DNA of 64,000 nucleotides from Gymnorhina tibicen. Its lineage: Eukaryota; Chordata; Aves; Passeriformes; Artamidae. Made by a program: the position numbers and the translations under genes. Each line of letters starts with the position of its first letter. Position 1 is the stretch's first letter. Location: the NCBI GenBank assembly GCA_013399875.1, contig VXAZ01008170.1, forward strand, positions 992,001-1,056,000, read 5' to 3'. Shown one piece after another: positions 1 to 11,086 of this stretch. The notes below the pieces were generated by a model. That model did not search any database. It saw only the letters and a program-made list of their open reading frames with translations, and was not told the DNA's origin.

Positions 1-1214
1 GCATACACTTGTTTTCAAAAACACATGCCTGCCTGCGCCCTTTTTGTTCAAAGCATCTATTCATTTTTACATAGAATTTTCACTGCCACAAATTTCTAAA
101 CTCCATTAGTAAGACATTCCATGAAATTAAGATACAACTACAGATCTGGCCTGAGCTTCACCTCATACAGGCAGACCTTTATATGACAAGATTTCTTAAA
201 TGAAACTTCCATATCTAACCACTCACCCTTTGCGGCTATGTCTCAGCTTCTGGTTTTGAATATGACCTTAAAAACACATTGTCTAACTAAATTTTAGAAG
301 GATGTCAGCACCAAGAGCCTGATTCCACTTCATTACAAATGAACTCAAAGCTTTTGGTTAGACTTTTAAATTAGAGAGTCCTATCCATGGCCAAAGTAAA
401 ATCTTTTTGTCACTTCTATATTACCCATGAAAATCTACACAGTGGGACACAGGGATATTCTTTGAACTTTGCTGGTCGCTAGACACAAGATGGTGAGTTT
501 CTCCAAAACGCTTCCACACAGACTTGGGTTAGAAGTCTACAAGCCAAAAAGCTTACACAATTTTTTCCTGTCACAACTGCACCAAAATCACAGGTGTTCT
601 CTCAAACGTTTGTGAGAACTTACATGAATAATTCCAAAGATAGTATTCAAGCACTACTGACTCAGGCATCTGCTTTTCTCATGACTAAATCCAAGTGCAC
701 AACAATCTGCTCTTGCTCATCTCTCACACTCTGCCTGAAACAAACTTACTGATGCGTGAAGGATTAGCAGCACTCCCTCAAGGCAGGGTAGCATTCAGAG
801 CAGACAACATTCCTAAAACCCTTTTCTGGGAGGGCACCCCAACTCACACCGAGTCTTAGACTTTCTCTCTAGCATCAGTTGTCACTTCCATAGCCCCATC
901 CTAATTTGCTTTTCCATCTGTCAGGTCTTCAAATGTTGCAAGTTCACTGCAAATTAAACCATGAGTTCTGTAGGACTGCTTTGACTTCATACAGTGATTC
1001 AACTTTGGAGAAAGGGGAAAAGGAACATCTTCCCCCCCACCCCCTATTTTTCCTATTGACATTCAGAGGAGACCAGTTAAAAAAAAAAAAAAAATCTCAC
1101 CATATATTATAGCAGAACTCCCTTTGTGTTTCAGTCATTCTCACACACACCCAGTGAACTTCCTAAGCAACCATTTTTAATTTTTCTTGAAAAAGTAAGT
1201 ATCTACCAACTTAC
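1..1214 (-). other. LPCAT1: LPCAT1 intron 3 (partial, runs off the window)
   Basis: This is sequence downstream of coding exon 3 on the minus strand. It begins with a consensus donor, GTAAGT, read on the minus strand at 1214-1209. I looked for the next LPCAT1 exon (the part after the tryptophan-glycine-threonine junction) and did not find it, so the intron continues past position 1. The only distinctive content is a C-rich run near 1031-1044 and an A16 run at 1079-1094. Short open frames here have no recognisable product. Confidence 0.8.
1079..1094. repeat. A16 mononucleotide run
   Basis: An uninterrupted run of 16 A residues inside LPCAT1 intron 3. On the gene's sense strand it is a T run. 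It is about 135 bases past the donor of exon 3, so it is not part of an acceptor for that exon. It is likely to be length-polymorphic. Confidence 0.9.
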
Positions 1215-1429
1215 TTCCCCAAACAGGAATATCTTTGCTTTCTGCTTTCATCACAATGGAGGCGAAGGTCATAGTTACTGGAATGGCATCAAAGTAGGAA
1301 GAATGGGGAGCCACTGTTAATATTGCTGCTTCTGCTGGCAATGCCCGTCTGCCTTTTACATTTATCCAGTGGAATCCACCAGCAAGCCACATCATCCTCA
1401 TTATTGCTTTCAGCAAAATATCCACTATC
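1215..1429 (-). CDS. LPCAT1: LPCAT1 coding exon 3 (acyltransferase HX4D motif)
   Basis: LPCAT1 transfers acyl groups from acyl-CoA to lysophosphatidylcholine in the Lands cycle, acting at the ER membrane and on lipid droplets. In lung it helps make dipalmitoyl-PC for surfactant. The exon is 215 bp. On the minus strand it starts after TTTACAG at 1430 and ends before the donor GTAAGT at 1214. It encodes about 72 residues that match vertebrate LPCAT1 closely, including the stretches LLKAIMR, LPAEAAILTVAPHSSYFDAIP and MKAESKDIPVWG. The catalytic HX4D motif reads HSSYFD at 1305-1288; its histidine falls at about residue 135 of the human protein. The paralogue LPCAT2 has FFDGIA after the motif, which does not fit here. 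The first base completes a lysine codon begun in exon 2 and the last A opens the next codon. No stop or frameshift is seen. Confidence 0.96.
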
Positions 1430-2972
1430 CTGTAAAGAGTTGGGAAAAGAGTTATGTTGCTACAGGAACACCTTAAAATAATGAAAAGAAAAACATTACA
1501 TGCATGACAAAAGTTCAGATAGGATATGATGCTTAAAACAGAGCTGGAACGCTGCACACACTTTGTTTTTCTCTTTCTTAGCTGATTTAAAACCACTTTC
1601 AAGGTAAGATGCTATTTAATTTTATGCCTGAACATCAATTCATTTTAGTCTCCAAGACTGGCATGTAGTTCATCATTAATTTTTATTCAGACTATGACCG
1701 TTAAGTTTCTTCTACACAAATGCCTAATAAGGTTTTCTAGTAAAACCTTAAAAAGCTCTAACAAATTGAGTTCTGAAATACGCTGTTAGGATATTGCTAG
1801 AATGCACTTACCCTGATTCTTGGTTTCAAGTTTACCCAAACAAAACAGGAGAAATGTAGGGCAAAGATTCTCAAATATAGGAATGCCTACATAATACATA
1901 TGGGAGCTCTGGAAATATTTTACTTTCTTTCCTTTTGCCCATCTCCTCCTAAAGTGATTTGGATTTTTGTTTCTTGTGGATTTTTTTTTTTTTTGCTGGG
2001 ATGGGGAAGTTTTTTTGGTTTTTGTGGAGTTTTGTTTGTCTGTTCTTTTAAACTATGTGACAGTCATGAAAAAAGAAACTTTGAACCAACAGAGTACAAA
2101 ATCAAACACAAATTGTAACACTTACAGGCATGGAAGGCTGGAGAGCAGGGTAACACTGAAAACTGGATTAAATGGGGAAGGGAGAATCCAAAAAGATTCA
2201 AAATAACTGTATGCAAGGCTGAAGGCAGCCAATTATTCCATTAGTTATTGTATTGATATCACTCCAAATGAAATGTAAAGTGTCATGCCACTGTAGTTCT
2301 CAACCTCCTTCCCTCCTGTGATGCAAAACACAATCAGCTTCCTTCATGCTAGTGCCAGCTCCTAATTTTAAAGTTGTCTACAGAAGAGGTAATGCACCTC
2401 TCCTTTCCTGCTCCTCAAGTGACAGTCTTCATGGATGGGAGGCCACTATCTTACATTCTACCTTAATTAGCATTGCAATATCAAAGCAACCACAGACTTT
2501 TAATAAAACACCAAAGTATGGGGCAAGCCCTCAGGGAATCAACACAAGTTTTATCAGTTCATCATGGGGCAGAAAAAAATGGGGTGAAGCAGTTTAAAAC
2601 AACAATTTAGAATATGAAATCTGGGCACATTCCATTGTCAATCTTCATAACCAGAAATTGACATTGGAATAAATGTAATTGAAGGTGCCACAACAAAGCT
2701 TCACACTACATCCTCAATAAAGATAAGAAGCCAGAGATTACCAGTGTAATTCTTAGATCACCGGGCAAATCAAAGAATTTGATCAAAGGATTTGATTTCT
2801 TTCAGGCATTTCTAGTTTCCCACCTGAGGAAATGCTTAATAATTTTTATATTTTTCTTTTGAAGAGAAAAGCAGATCTCTGAGACAGGTAAAAGGTATTT
2901 CCCATCTCCTCTATTTCACACTGATGAACTATATAATAATTCTCTTAGTACTTCACCACATCAGTGACTCAC
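1430..2972 (-). other. LPCAT1: LPCAT1 intron 2
   Basis: An intron of 1,543 bp between the two recognised exons. On the minus strand the donor is GTGAGT (from 2972) and the acceptor is a pyrimidine-rich tract ending TTTACAG (to 1430). It contains a T14 run at 1981-1994 (+ strand) followed by G/T-rich sequence to about 2045, and AT-rich DNA elsewhere. I see no CR1 or other transposon and no additional exon. Confidence 0.9.
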
Positions 2973-3115
2973 TTTCGCCACCAGGAGAGGGGCTTTTCAA
3001 GCTCTTGCTCGTCAGATCCCATTGAAGCAATGAACGCAAAAGGCCAGGCCAGCAACATCATAAAAGCAGCAAAAAAGAGTCGGATAGGAAACAGAGTCAA
3101 GGTCATGAAGGCAAT
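2973..3115 (-). CDS. LPCAT1: LPCAT1 coding exon 2 (membrane segment)
   Basis: This 143-bp exon on the minus strand follows the acceptor TTTTGCAG at 3123-3116 and ends at a consensus donor, GTGAGT, at 2972. It encodes 47 complete codons plus two bases of a lysine codon that exon 3 completes, giving the junction residues WWR-K-IVD. The protein begins IAFMTLTLFPIRL, continues through the hydrophobic stretch MMLLAWPFAFIASMG, and ends in a charged tail (SDEQELEKPLSWWR). Vertebrate LPCAT1 has the same layout: a hydrophobic segment near the N-terminus that anchors the enzyme in the ER or lipid-droplet monolayer, ahead of the acyltransferase domain. The reading frame is set by the match to LPCAT1 and by the phase agreement with exon 3. 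The start codon is not here; it should be in exon 1, further right. Confidence 0.95.
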
Positions 3116-5030
3116 CTGCAAAATAATAAAAAAGCATTATTCTAACACAATTATAGACTGAAAAGGTCAGTGATTCCTAGAAATGGATACCAGCTCTTAA
3201 CTTGAAAATATCTAATGATAGAAACAGCAGAATATGTTTCTGTTCCAGATATGCCAGATAAGGTTAAAAAAAGCACACTTTTCAACACCACAATAGATGG
3301 GCAAGGATGAGTAATGAGGCATAAGGTGCTGTCTCATGTTGTGCTTAATTCTGATGCATCTCCAGGCTGCTGTGGAAAGCTTAATTCATATTCTTCTCTT
3401 CCCTGATGCAGATCTGGTCATCACGCAGCTCACTTTCCACTTCCTCGCACTTCCCAAAACAGCTCAACAACCAACTCACTCTGTAGGTGCACAAATCTGT
3501 AAATCTAGGGTAGGTGCAGGGAACACACAGCAGGAGAAAAGCCCAAGATACCACTTTTAAGCCCTAAGCAACCAGCCCACTGCAGTTGGATTTTACAGTG
3601 ATGGTTCAGACTGGCACTATCATCTTGTAACAACCACGATCTCACTCTCCAGAACAGGACTCCAGTCCCCGTGTAGACTCCTTTAGTTTGCAGAACTGAC
3701 AGAAAAAGGAATTTTTTTTTTCCCCTTAGAAAGGCTAGTTTCCCAGATGAACCAGTAAAACTTTCCACACTACAATGGTCAGATGAGCACCAAAGTTACA
3801 CCAACTCACACAACTCTGCATCCACAGACAAGACCACCACGTCTGGCAGCAAACAGAGGAGCATTCTGGAGATGAGAGCAGCTGCCTTCTAAGTTTGTAA
3901 AATGAGAAGGACCAGCCACTAAGAAATAAGGGAAACAAAATGCAGGTGAGGACACAGACCTTTGGAATTCATACCTCCTCCCTCCCTCCCACTCCTCCAA
4001 GTCTTGTCCTATGCCAGGGCGAAGCTGAATCGCAGGTGACTGGTAGTGAGGTATTCCACCCCTTGACTCTCTGTACCAATCCTTTGTACCAAGGATCATT
4101 TTAGTGCCACGTCACAGAATGGAAGCAGAAGTTGCATCCATAACCTCATGAAAGATGGCATGAATGTGCAGAAAAGGCCTCTTGGTCTTCCAGAGACAGC
4201 AGGGATGGTAACGACCAGCAAGCAGCAAACGCACCAAACGTACAGGGTCTGGCTGAGACACCAGCCTCTTTTTAGCAGGTAGTAGTTCGGTACCTGTTCA
4301 CACAAAAAATTTGGTAGGAGAGAAAAGTATGTCTACCTCCTGAAGAAGGTCAGGAATCAAGAAAGACACTAACATTTGAAAAGTAGTTCAGTCTATATCT
4401 ATGTTCAGACATCTTCCCAGGTAAGAAAGCTTCTATCCTGTAAAACCTATGTACAGCAATAGTGTCAGTCTCAGACAGAAAAAAGAAGATCCTGCCCCCA
4501 CTGGCCCTTATCAGAGGTCAGAATGCAGGAGACACACGCTCTGGTTCTGACCTTACGCAGACACTATTTTGGTGATTACATTCCTACATATTTTGGCTGT
4601 TCATAGAGACATGTCTTCTATTAAAATTAAAAATTCTGTTTGGCAATAAGTCAGATGTAAACACGTGTGTTTTGAGATACATTTAAAAACCCCTAAAGGT
4701 CCACCCGGAGTTGTACTTTGAGGGGTTCAGCTCATGACCAAAGAAATCTCAAGAGGGGGTTGACTGCAGCTTATTTAACACTTGCTGGTCTACAGCATCC
4801 AACTTAAGTTTCTCAGAAGCTGCACTGTATACTGTGAAAGACCCATGGACAGCTTGTAATGGAAGGCTGCCCTGGGAAACTGATCTCCATTCTTCCATCA
4901 GAAGGGCTTAAATATGATGTAAGGCAAGTCACTTAAACTAAATAGGTATCGTATGTTCTCCTTGTTTCGTGAGACTGCATTCAGATTTAAGTATCACCTC
5001 ACAATGGAGGTACAAAATATGAACTCAAGT

Positions 5031-5052
5031 TCCAAGATATCTCCAAGATATC
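5031..5052. repeat. 11-bp tandem duplication
   Basis: The unit TCCAAGATATC occurs twice, head to tail, without mismatch, at 5031-5041 and 5042-5052 inside LPCAT1 intron 1. It looks like a small replication-slippage duplication. Confidence 0.85.
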
Positions 5053-8000
5053 TAGTCCTATGTATCTAAGCACTGAGCAAGAGAATCACAGAGTACCCTT
5101 GTTTCTACTTCTCTAGGTCTGCTTCCTGTCTTGAAATCCGCTATCATAGCTCTCATGCACAGGGAAGCTGAAAAATGCAACCTGGAAATTAGCAATACAG
5201 TGAGAAACATCACTGGAAACAGTTTATTCAAAACAAAATTTCCATGACTTGTTACAAAGTAGTGGTCACATACTGAGAAAATAAAATACTATTTGACACG
5301 GTAGAGGTTTTGGTTTTTCTTTCACAGATATCATATAGAGATTATATCTTGCCTCACACTTGTATTTCCTCACTATTATCATCCCTATAGCTCAATACAC
5401 CAAAGATGGCAGTTTTTTGAAGGAGCTAGGAATTCATCCCTCAACAATTCTCTCACTACCCACATTCCCACTCTGCAAGTTCCCCAACAGACACATTCAT
5501 GGAGATAAATACAGGAGAAATTTTCCTGTGCAGCTAAGCCAATCTAACAGATCACTGCTGTGAAAGAGTGGTCCTGTTCACTCTCTCCTCAATCCTCCCC
5601 TTGAGTCAGCTCTAGCACTTATGTGAGCTAGCAGTGAGCCAATATAGCTCATTAGTGAGAAAAAACCCAGCCATCCCAGCAAAAGAAAATAATCAGAACA
5701 CAGAAAAACACAATGATATGCTGGCTTAATGAGCCAAATCAGCTCACCAAGGCACCAAATGAACACCAGTACTGGTGAAATAAAAGGCCCAGAAACACTG
5801 GAAGAAAAGAAAATGGCACTATATTGTGTTTTGAAGTAGCAGGGAAAAAAGCTACAGATGCTTAGTGACAGCTCCAGTAATGCTTCTGCCTGTTCTGAAG
5901 TGGTAACAAGAATCAACAGCTTGGACTTACATGACAGGTGCCCAGAGGACGTTAGTATAACCAAAATCCATGGTTAAAAAAATCATGTCTGTCTTTCTCA
6001 CAGAAACAATATTTTTATTATAGCACTGAAATAAAACAGGTAGCTTCAAGAATGACCCCTACTGTCACCCTCAGATCAGAGGAAAATAGCCATCATTTCT
6101 ACTGATGAGACTCAGTTCTGAAGAGGTCTTACTCCTTTTACACTCCTGTAATCTCCCAGTTTTTATAAAGTCAGTGAAAGATTACGTGATCAGTTCCTTG
6201 ACAGCCAAATGGATTTCTTTTTGCTGTTGTTCTTCCTCCTTGTGTTTGTTTTACCCTCTGTACTTTCTAGCTTTCTGTCACTCCACAGTCTCGGGCTGGA
6301 ACATGGTAAAAAGCCTCTACTTTTCAGCTGCATTAATGAATAAAAAGGCTAATCTAACCTCTTGCAGACTGCAGGATGAGGTTGTAGTGAAGATAATGGG
6401 GCTATCTGGCAGACCATCAGCAACAGACAACAGACCATCGGACAAAGCAGTCTTGTCTCCCAGTCCCCTGGGCTCCCTTCTTCTTGTACCTACATTCCTA
6501 ACCTTCCTCGATAGACTGTGCAATCCCAGAAATCCCCTGTTAGATTCACGGGACAGACAGAAAAGCCTGTGACACAATACATGCCTACAGCTGAAGAGGA
6601 AGTGAGTTCAGCTGCAATAGTTCACACCGAATCCTCCATAGCTGTCCAGGGCTGTAGGGAATAGAGTGCACACTTCTGTAATTCACCTGGAGAGCATTTC
6701 TTCTCAAGTGGAGCAGTTCCACAGTTCTGTTTTAACAGCTTCTCAAGCACAACTTTTCATCAGTGAAGAGGCTGGAAAAGCATGACTAAGGCAAAGAAAC
6801 AATCTACCACAGTTCCATATGCCAGCTTATGGGCTTTTTCCCACATAAAACTGCAACAATAAGACTGAAGGGAGGTTGGGTTAAAGAACTTTGTGCCACT
6901 GTATATCAGTGAAAGACTGCTTGCTTAAAAAGTGAGTCTGAGACACAGTCTTTGGTGCTGTTCATTTGGCCTGTGCACTGTGACAAACTACAGAAGTTTA
7001 AACACATCTCCTCATCTTCACTGAAAATAACAAATCCTTGAAATCCATTGGCAAAGTTCACATCTCATACCTATGTACAGAGCAGGTGTGCTCTACACAC
7101 GCAGCAGGCAGGTGTGTTCTACAGCCAGTCACTTCTCTGATGAAGCACCTCAAGGTCTGTCAGGACTAACATCAGATCAGCAAGGCTAGTAGCTCCTCTG
7201 AGACTCAATACTGCAAAAACTGTAAAACAGAGTCTGCTCTCCTCTCCCACCAGTATTTTTAAGATTTCTTAAAAATAACCGAGTAGAAAGCACATTAATT
7301 GTTATAACTGGAGACAATCCTAGTCCATATGAACACGTGTAATCTTAGCTTCTCTCTGTTCCCTGAAAGACTTCTACCTCATTAATTGCATATTAACCAT
7401 GACTTCAGGAACAAAGTACGGTACATGGAACGGAAATCTTTACAACTGTGCCATTTACTGAGGAAGCCCTAGATATGACCTAAATGAGGCAAATGACACA
7501 AACCCTTTCTCCCTTTTCCAGCTCAAGCAACAATTTATCAGTAACCGTTGAATACACACTGGGCAACTTAATTAAAAAGTAGAAACCTTTTCTGTTGGAA
7601 TCTACTGTGAATTCTTGGGCTGCCAGATTCGTAACACATATGGGGCACATTCCGATGTTTTTTAAGTCAGGCCAGACATATCTTGTGTTAAGTATCTGGA
7701 CAGCAACAGGGCAGTGCAACAACGAACTTCACTCAGAACGCAATTAAATCAAAGTTTGATCTAAAGCGCCTTGACCCAAGAGGCTCAATATCAGTGGACC
7801 TTAATTTCCAATGTTAACAGGTACCAAAGACGGTTAGGCTTCCAAAACAACAGCTTTAAAAAGCTGAAGTATTACAGTGATGGAAGCGGCAGAAATGGCC
7901 AGCCCCTCATTAGGTGAGCCTCTGATGGTATTTCTTCCTCCAGCAAATGACCCAGATCTCACCGAAAGCCTAAGACAAGGGCCATGCCCTCTGAATACCC

Positions 8001-8287
8001 AACAACTTACTGCTCACTGTGAGAGGCGAGGCAAAGGCACGGAGGGGGAAGAAAAGAAAACCAAAACCAAACAATGAAACAGACAGCCACGCAACTGCAA
8101 ATCTGCATTTTAATACTGCTTCCTTGTAGTCTCACCGCTACCTGCACAATACCGAAATTACGCCCCAGGAACTATTTACCCAGGGGCCAAACTTCGGCTG
8201 CACAGCATGTCTCGGCCCAGGTTAATTCCTACCTTAACTTGACGCTGGAAAAGAGAGGCTCCGCAGGGCTGCTCCCCCGCCACCCAT

Positions 8288-8422
8288 TAAAAAAAAAAAA
8301 CAACAACAAAAAAAACCCCAAAAAATCAACCCCCCAAACCCCAGAAAAACGAAAAAACTCCCAAACCTCAAATGCCAACACAACCCATTAAAAAAAAACC
8401 CAAACAAAACAAAAATACCCCA
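8288..8422. repeat. A/C-rich low-complexity tract
   Basis: About 135 bp made almost only of A and C on the + strand, with runs such as A12, CAACAACAA and CCCCAAAAA. It abuts the CpG island at the 5' end of LPCAT1. The open frames across it on both strands result from this composition and are not genes. Low-complexity DNA next to very GC-rich DNA may have contributed to the nearby assembly gap. Confidence 0.85.
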
Positions 8423-8461
8423 CCAACTGTTTTTTTTCCTTTGAAGAAGGCATTGGAGCAC

Positions 8462-9300
8462 AAGTTGAGGCGCACGCCCTGCGAGCGCCGGGCGCTACAG
8501 CATCACGGCCGCCCCCAGCCCCCCGCCCGCCCGGCCCGGGCACGGCCGCNNNNNNNNNNNNNNNNNNNNNNNNNNNNNNNNNNNNNNNNNNNNNNNNNNN
8601 NNNNNNNNNNNNNNNNNNNNNNNNNNNNNNNNNNNNNNNNNNNNNNNNNNNNNNNNNNNNNNNNNNNNNNNNNNNNNNNNNNNNNNNNNNNNNNNNNNNN
8701 NNNNNNNNNNNNNNNNNNNNNNNNNNNNNNNNNNNNNNNNNNNNNNNNNNNNNNNNNNNNNNNNNNNNNNNNNNNNNNNNNNNNNNNNNNNNNNNNNNNN
8801 NNNNNNNNNNNNNNNNNNNNNNNNNNNNNNNNNNNNNNNNNNNNNNNNNNNNNNNNNNNNNNNNNNNNNNNNNNNNNNNNNNNNNNNNNNNNNNNNNNNN
8901 NNNNNNNNNNNNNNNNNNNNNNNNNNNNNNNNNNNNNNNNNNNNNNNNNNNNNNNNNNNNNNNNNNNNNNNNNNNNNNNNNNNNNNNNNNNNNNNNNNNN
9001 NNNNNNNNNNNNNNNNCGGCGGGCCGTGCCGCATCCCCGGCGGGAGGAGGGGGAGTGTGGCGGGGGGGGCCGCGGGGACCTGCCGCCACCGCCGCGCAGG
9101 TGCTGGCACCTCGCTCGAACCCCGGAACGGGGGTTCCGCTGGGCGTGCGGCAGCGGAGGGGAATTTGGAAAAAAAAAGGGAACGAGAAGGGGCGAGGGCG
9201 GTCGCTCAGAGCCGGAGATGGGTCTTAGGTGCCGTAGCGGTAACGGAGCGCGCGTCGGTGGTGCTGGGTGAGCATCGCCGCCGTACCTGGGAGAAGCCAG
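8462..9300 (-). promoter_or_regulatory. LPCAT1: CpG island and probable LPCAT1 promoter/first exon region
   Basis: Both flanks of the gap (8462-8549 and 9017-9300) are very GC-rich and full of CpG, unlike the AT-rich, CpG-poor DNA around them. The island lies upstream of LPCAT1 exon 2, where the first exon of a minus-strand gene must be. Vertebrate LPCAT1 has a GC-rich first coding exon of about 45 residues. On the minus strand, 9300-9017 would be proximal promoter or 5' UTR. I see no TATA box in the visible part, as is usual for CpG-island promoters. A short inverted repeat, CGGAAC with GTTCCG, lies at 9123-9138. Exact transcription starts cannot be placed. Confidence 0.75.
8550..9016. other. 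Assembly gap (467 N), likely hides LPCAT1 exon 1
   Basis: 467 undetermined bases inside the CpG island. By position it should contain LPCAT1's start codon and first coding exon (roughly 135-140 coding bases in mammals) and probably the intron 1 donor. The visible minus-strand bases at 8462-8549 do not give a convincing match to the conserved end of exon 1, nor a consensus donor. Translations that run through the N block are meaningless. The true length may differ from 467. Confidence 0.9.
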
Positions 9301-9315
9301 GTGGTGTGCTGGCAT

Positions 9316-9321
9316 CACGTG
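9316..9321. promoter_or_regulatory. CACGTG E-box upstream of LPCAT1
   Basis: A palindromic CACGTG in the context TCACGTGG, just outside the CpG-dense block and about 300 bp upstream of the gap edge. USF, MYC/MAX and TFEB/MITF-type bHLH-zip factors bind this core. It is a single site, so function is inference only. Confidence 0.4.
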
Positions 9322-9371
9322 GCTGGAATTGGTGGGGTCCGTGGGGAAACCTCTGTTCCAAGCAAACCTAG

Positions 9372-11058
9372 ACAGTTTTTAATGAAGTCTGGCTAATTTG
9401 CGCCACGGGATCTTGACAGAGTTGGCTGAGGAAGTAGCTAAGTTTGGGGTTTAATAAATCTTTAAATAGAAAGTAAGTTATTAAGAAGTAAAGAAAAGCA
9501 TTCTTGTTCTGTCTATTTTCAAAAGTCCAAGCTGGATGACCTGTGCTGTTCTTGATTGTTTAACATAAACCACAGGCAAAACGGTGGAAAAAGATAGGAA
9601 AATGGTTTGACAAAGAAGTAAGTAAGATATCCTTAATGTCAGTCACCTTACTTGACTTATAAAACCGTTCTGATAGCCTTATTCAGTGACATCTACAGGT
9701 AAATTGATAAAAGTAACTGCAGAAACATGGCTTCTGTTTTGAATCTAATAGGCTTAGAACTGCAAAATGGTCTCTGAGTCCTTTGGTTAATACCATGTTA
9801 CTTCTAATGGCTAATGCTATAGACCTGTCAATGTGTTAAACAGAGAAATAGTTTCTGACTTCCAAAAGATCAGAAGGGTGTTCAGAGGCCAGTCGTCATG
9901 ATTTTGGGGTGTGCAAGCTTCTGCAGGCTCAGCATTTTCAAGATTTTTACCACAGGTCCAAAATAAACTTGCTGTTAATAAAATCCATGGATGTGCTAAA
10001 TGGTAACTTAGTAAGCTACTGTGAGAGCAACTGCAGTCATCGGGACTGCTTAGTAAAATTAACACTTTCAAACAGCCAAACGTGCAAGCCGAATTTACTG
10101 CCGTATTTTCCAGGAATACAAGCCATGCCTCTGGAATGAGAACTTATGTCTTAGAAAAAGTTGTCTAAAAATCATGTCAAGTAAACTGTTACAGATAAGG
10201 TGTAGTGTGTCCAGTCTGTTGGATGTACTACCAGCATTACAGTGTGTATTAATGAGAACTGATAGCAGAACTAGGTGTGTGTGGCTCTTGACATTAAAGA
10301 TCAAGCGGTGCAGAAAAGACCTGCCAGAACATTGTAGACTGGAGAAAGTCTCTTATAACAATATGTTTTGGATGCATTGTCAATTCGTCAAAAATATCTG
10401 CAAGATTTGCTGTGCTAAGGCTTTTTAAAATGGTGGAAAAGAACATAAAAAACATCAGTGGTCAGGAGCTGAGATAATATAATGCAAATGGAATGGTTTT
10501 AATCACAAACAAGCTCCTTAGTTCAGTTTGGGACTGGTATTAAGACTTACTGGGCTGTGGTCAGCGTATGTGATCCAGTGGTCCCTTTTAACCTTAAACT
10601 CTCTGCAGTATTTTAGCTGCATTCCAAATGATTTGGCTGCACTCACCTTTTTTCCCTCTCCAGTGACTTCAAGCCAGTTGCTAGTTCAGCCAAACGGGGC
10701 TGATTTCAGTAATGAACGACAGATTTCTTGCAGAATGAAGGAGAGACTCTCTAACAAGGCCCACATGCCACGTAGCCAGGGAGGAGCTCCCCTCATTGCA
10801 GCTCCCCTCAGGGATCTTCCGGGCTCGTCAGCCAGTGAAAACTGTCCTGTCAGGTCAGCAAGGAGGAGGTGGTGGCCACTGGCTACCCAGCACATGGCCC
10901 ATCAGGGCGCTCCGGCACACGCCCTCCTTCCCCATCTGGTAGGCGTAGGACACAAGGTACAATGACGGCACAGGTTCAGCTGTGAGATGTAAGCAGGCTT
11001 CTTTATTGCTGCTGGTTGTGCTTTATTTGTTTTCTAAAGCCAGCTTCCAAAAATCGTC
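9372..11058. other. Intergenic DNA upstream of LPCAT1
   Basis: No gene recognised. The base composition falls quickly to AT-rich after the CpG island. A less AT-rich segment at about 10,680-10,960 contains a 145-codon open frame on the + strand (10528-10965) with no recognisable domain, which I treat as chance. No transposon was recognised. Confidence 0.6.
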
Positions 11059-11086
11059 TATTATTATTATTATTATTATTATTATT
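11059..11086. repeat. (TTA)n microsatellite
   Basis: About nine uninterrupted copies of a TTA/ATT trinucleotide on the + strand. It is a simple repeat with no other feature attached and is probably length-variable. Confidence 0.95.

Larger units (their letters stand above)
3116..8549 (-). other. LPCAT1: LPCAT1 intron 1 (most of it)
   Basis: At least about 5.4 kb separates exon 2 from the gap where exon 1 should lie. No LPCAT1 coding exon, other gene, CR1 copy or LTR was recognised. Open frames of up to 155 codons (6105-6572, + strand) have no recognisable domain and look like chance. Small features are a T run at about 3711-3720, an 11-bp tandem duplication at 5031-5052, and an A/C-rich low-complexity tract at 8288-8422 just before the CpG island. 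The donor of this intron is not visible in the bases left of the gap, so it is probably inside the gap. Confidence 0.75.

Noticed and set aside
2964..3161. A plus-strand open frame over LPCAT1 exon 2
   Set aside because: It is the antisense shadow of the real exon; the minus strand gives the LPCAT1 match with proper splice sites.
4920..4945. MIR-like GGCAAGTCACTTAAACT
   Set aside because: Only about 15 bases resemble the MIR core and nothing on either side continues the match.
6105..6572. A 155-codon plus-strand open frame in LPCAT1 intron 1
   Set aside because: No known domain, no match to LPCAT1, cysteine/serine/leucine-rich chance composition, and a second frame on the other strand is also open.
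8372..9318. Several open frames of 200-300 codons across the N block on both strands
   Set aside because: Most of their length is undetermined bases; the rest is A/C-rich or GC-rich low complexity. None matches the LPCAT1 N-terminus.
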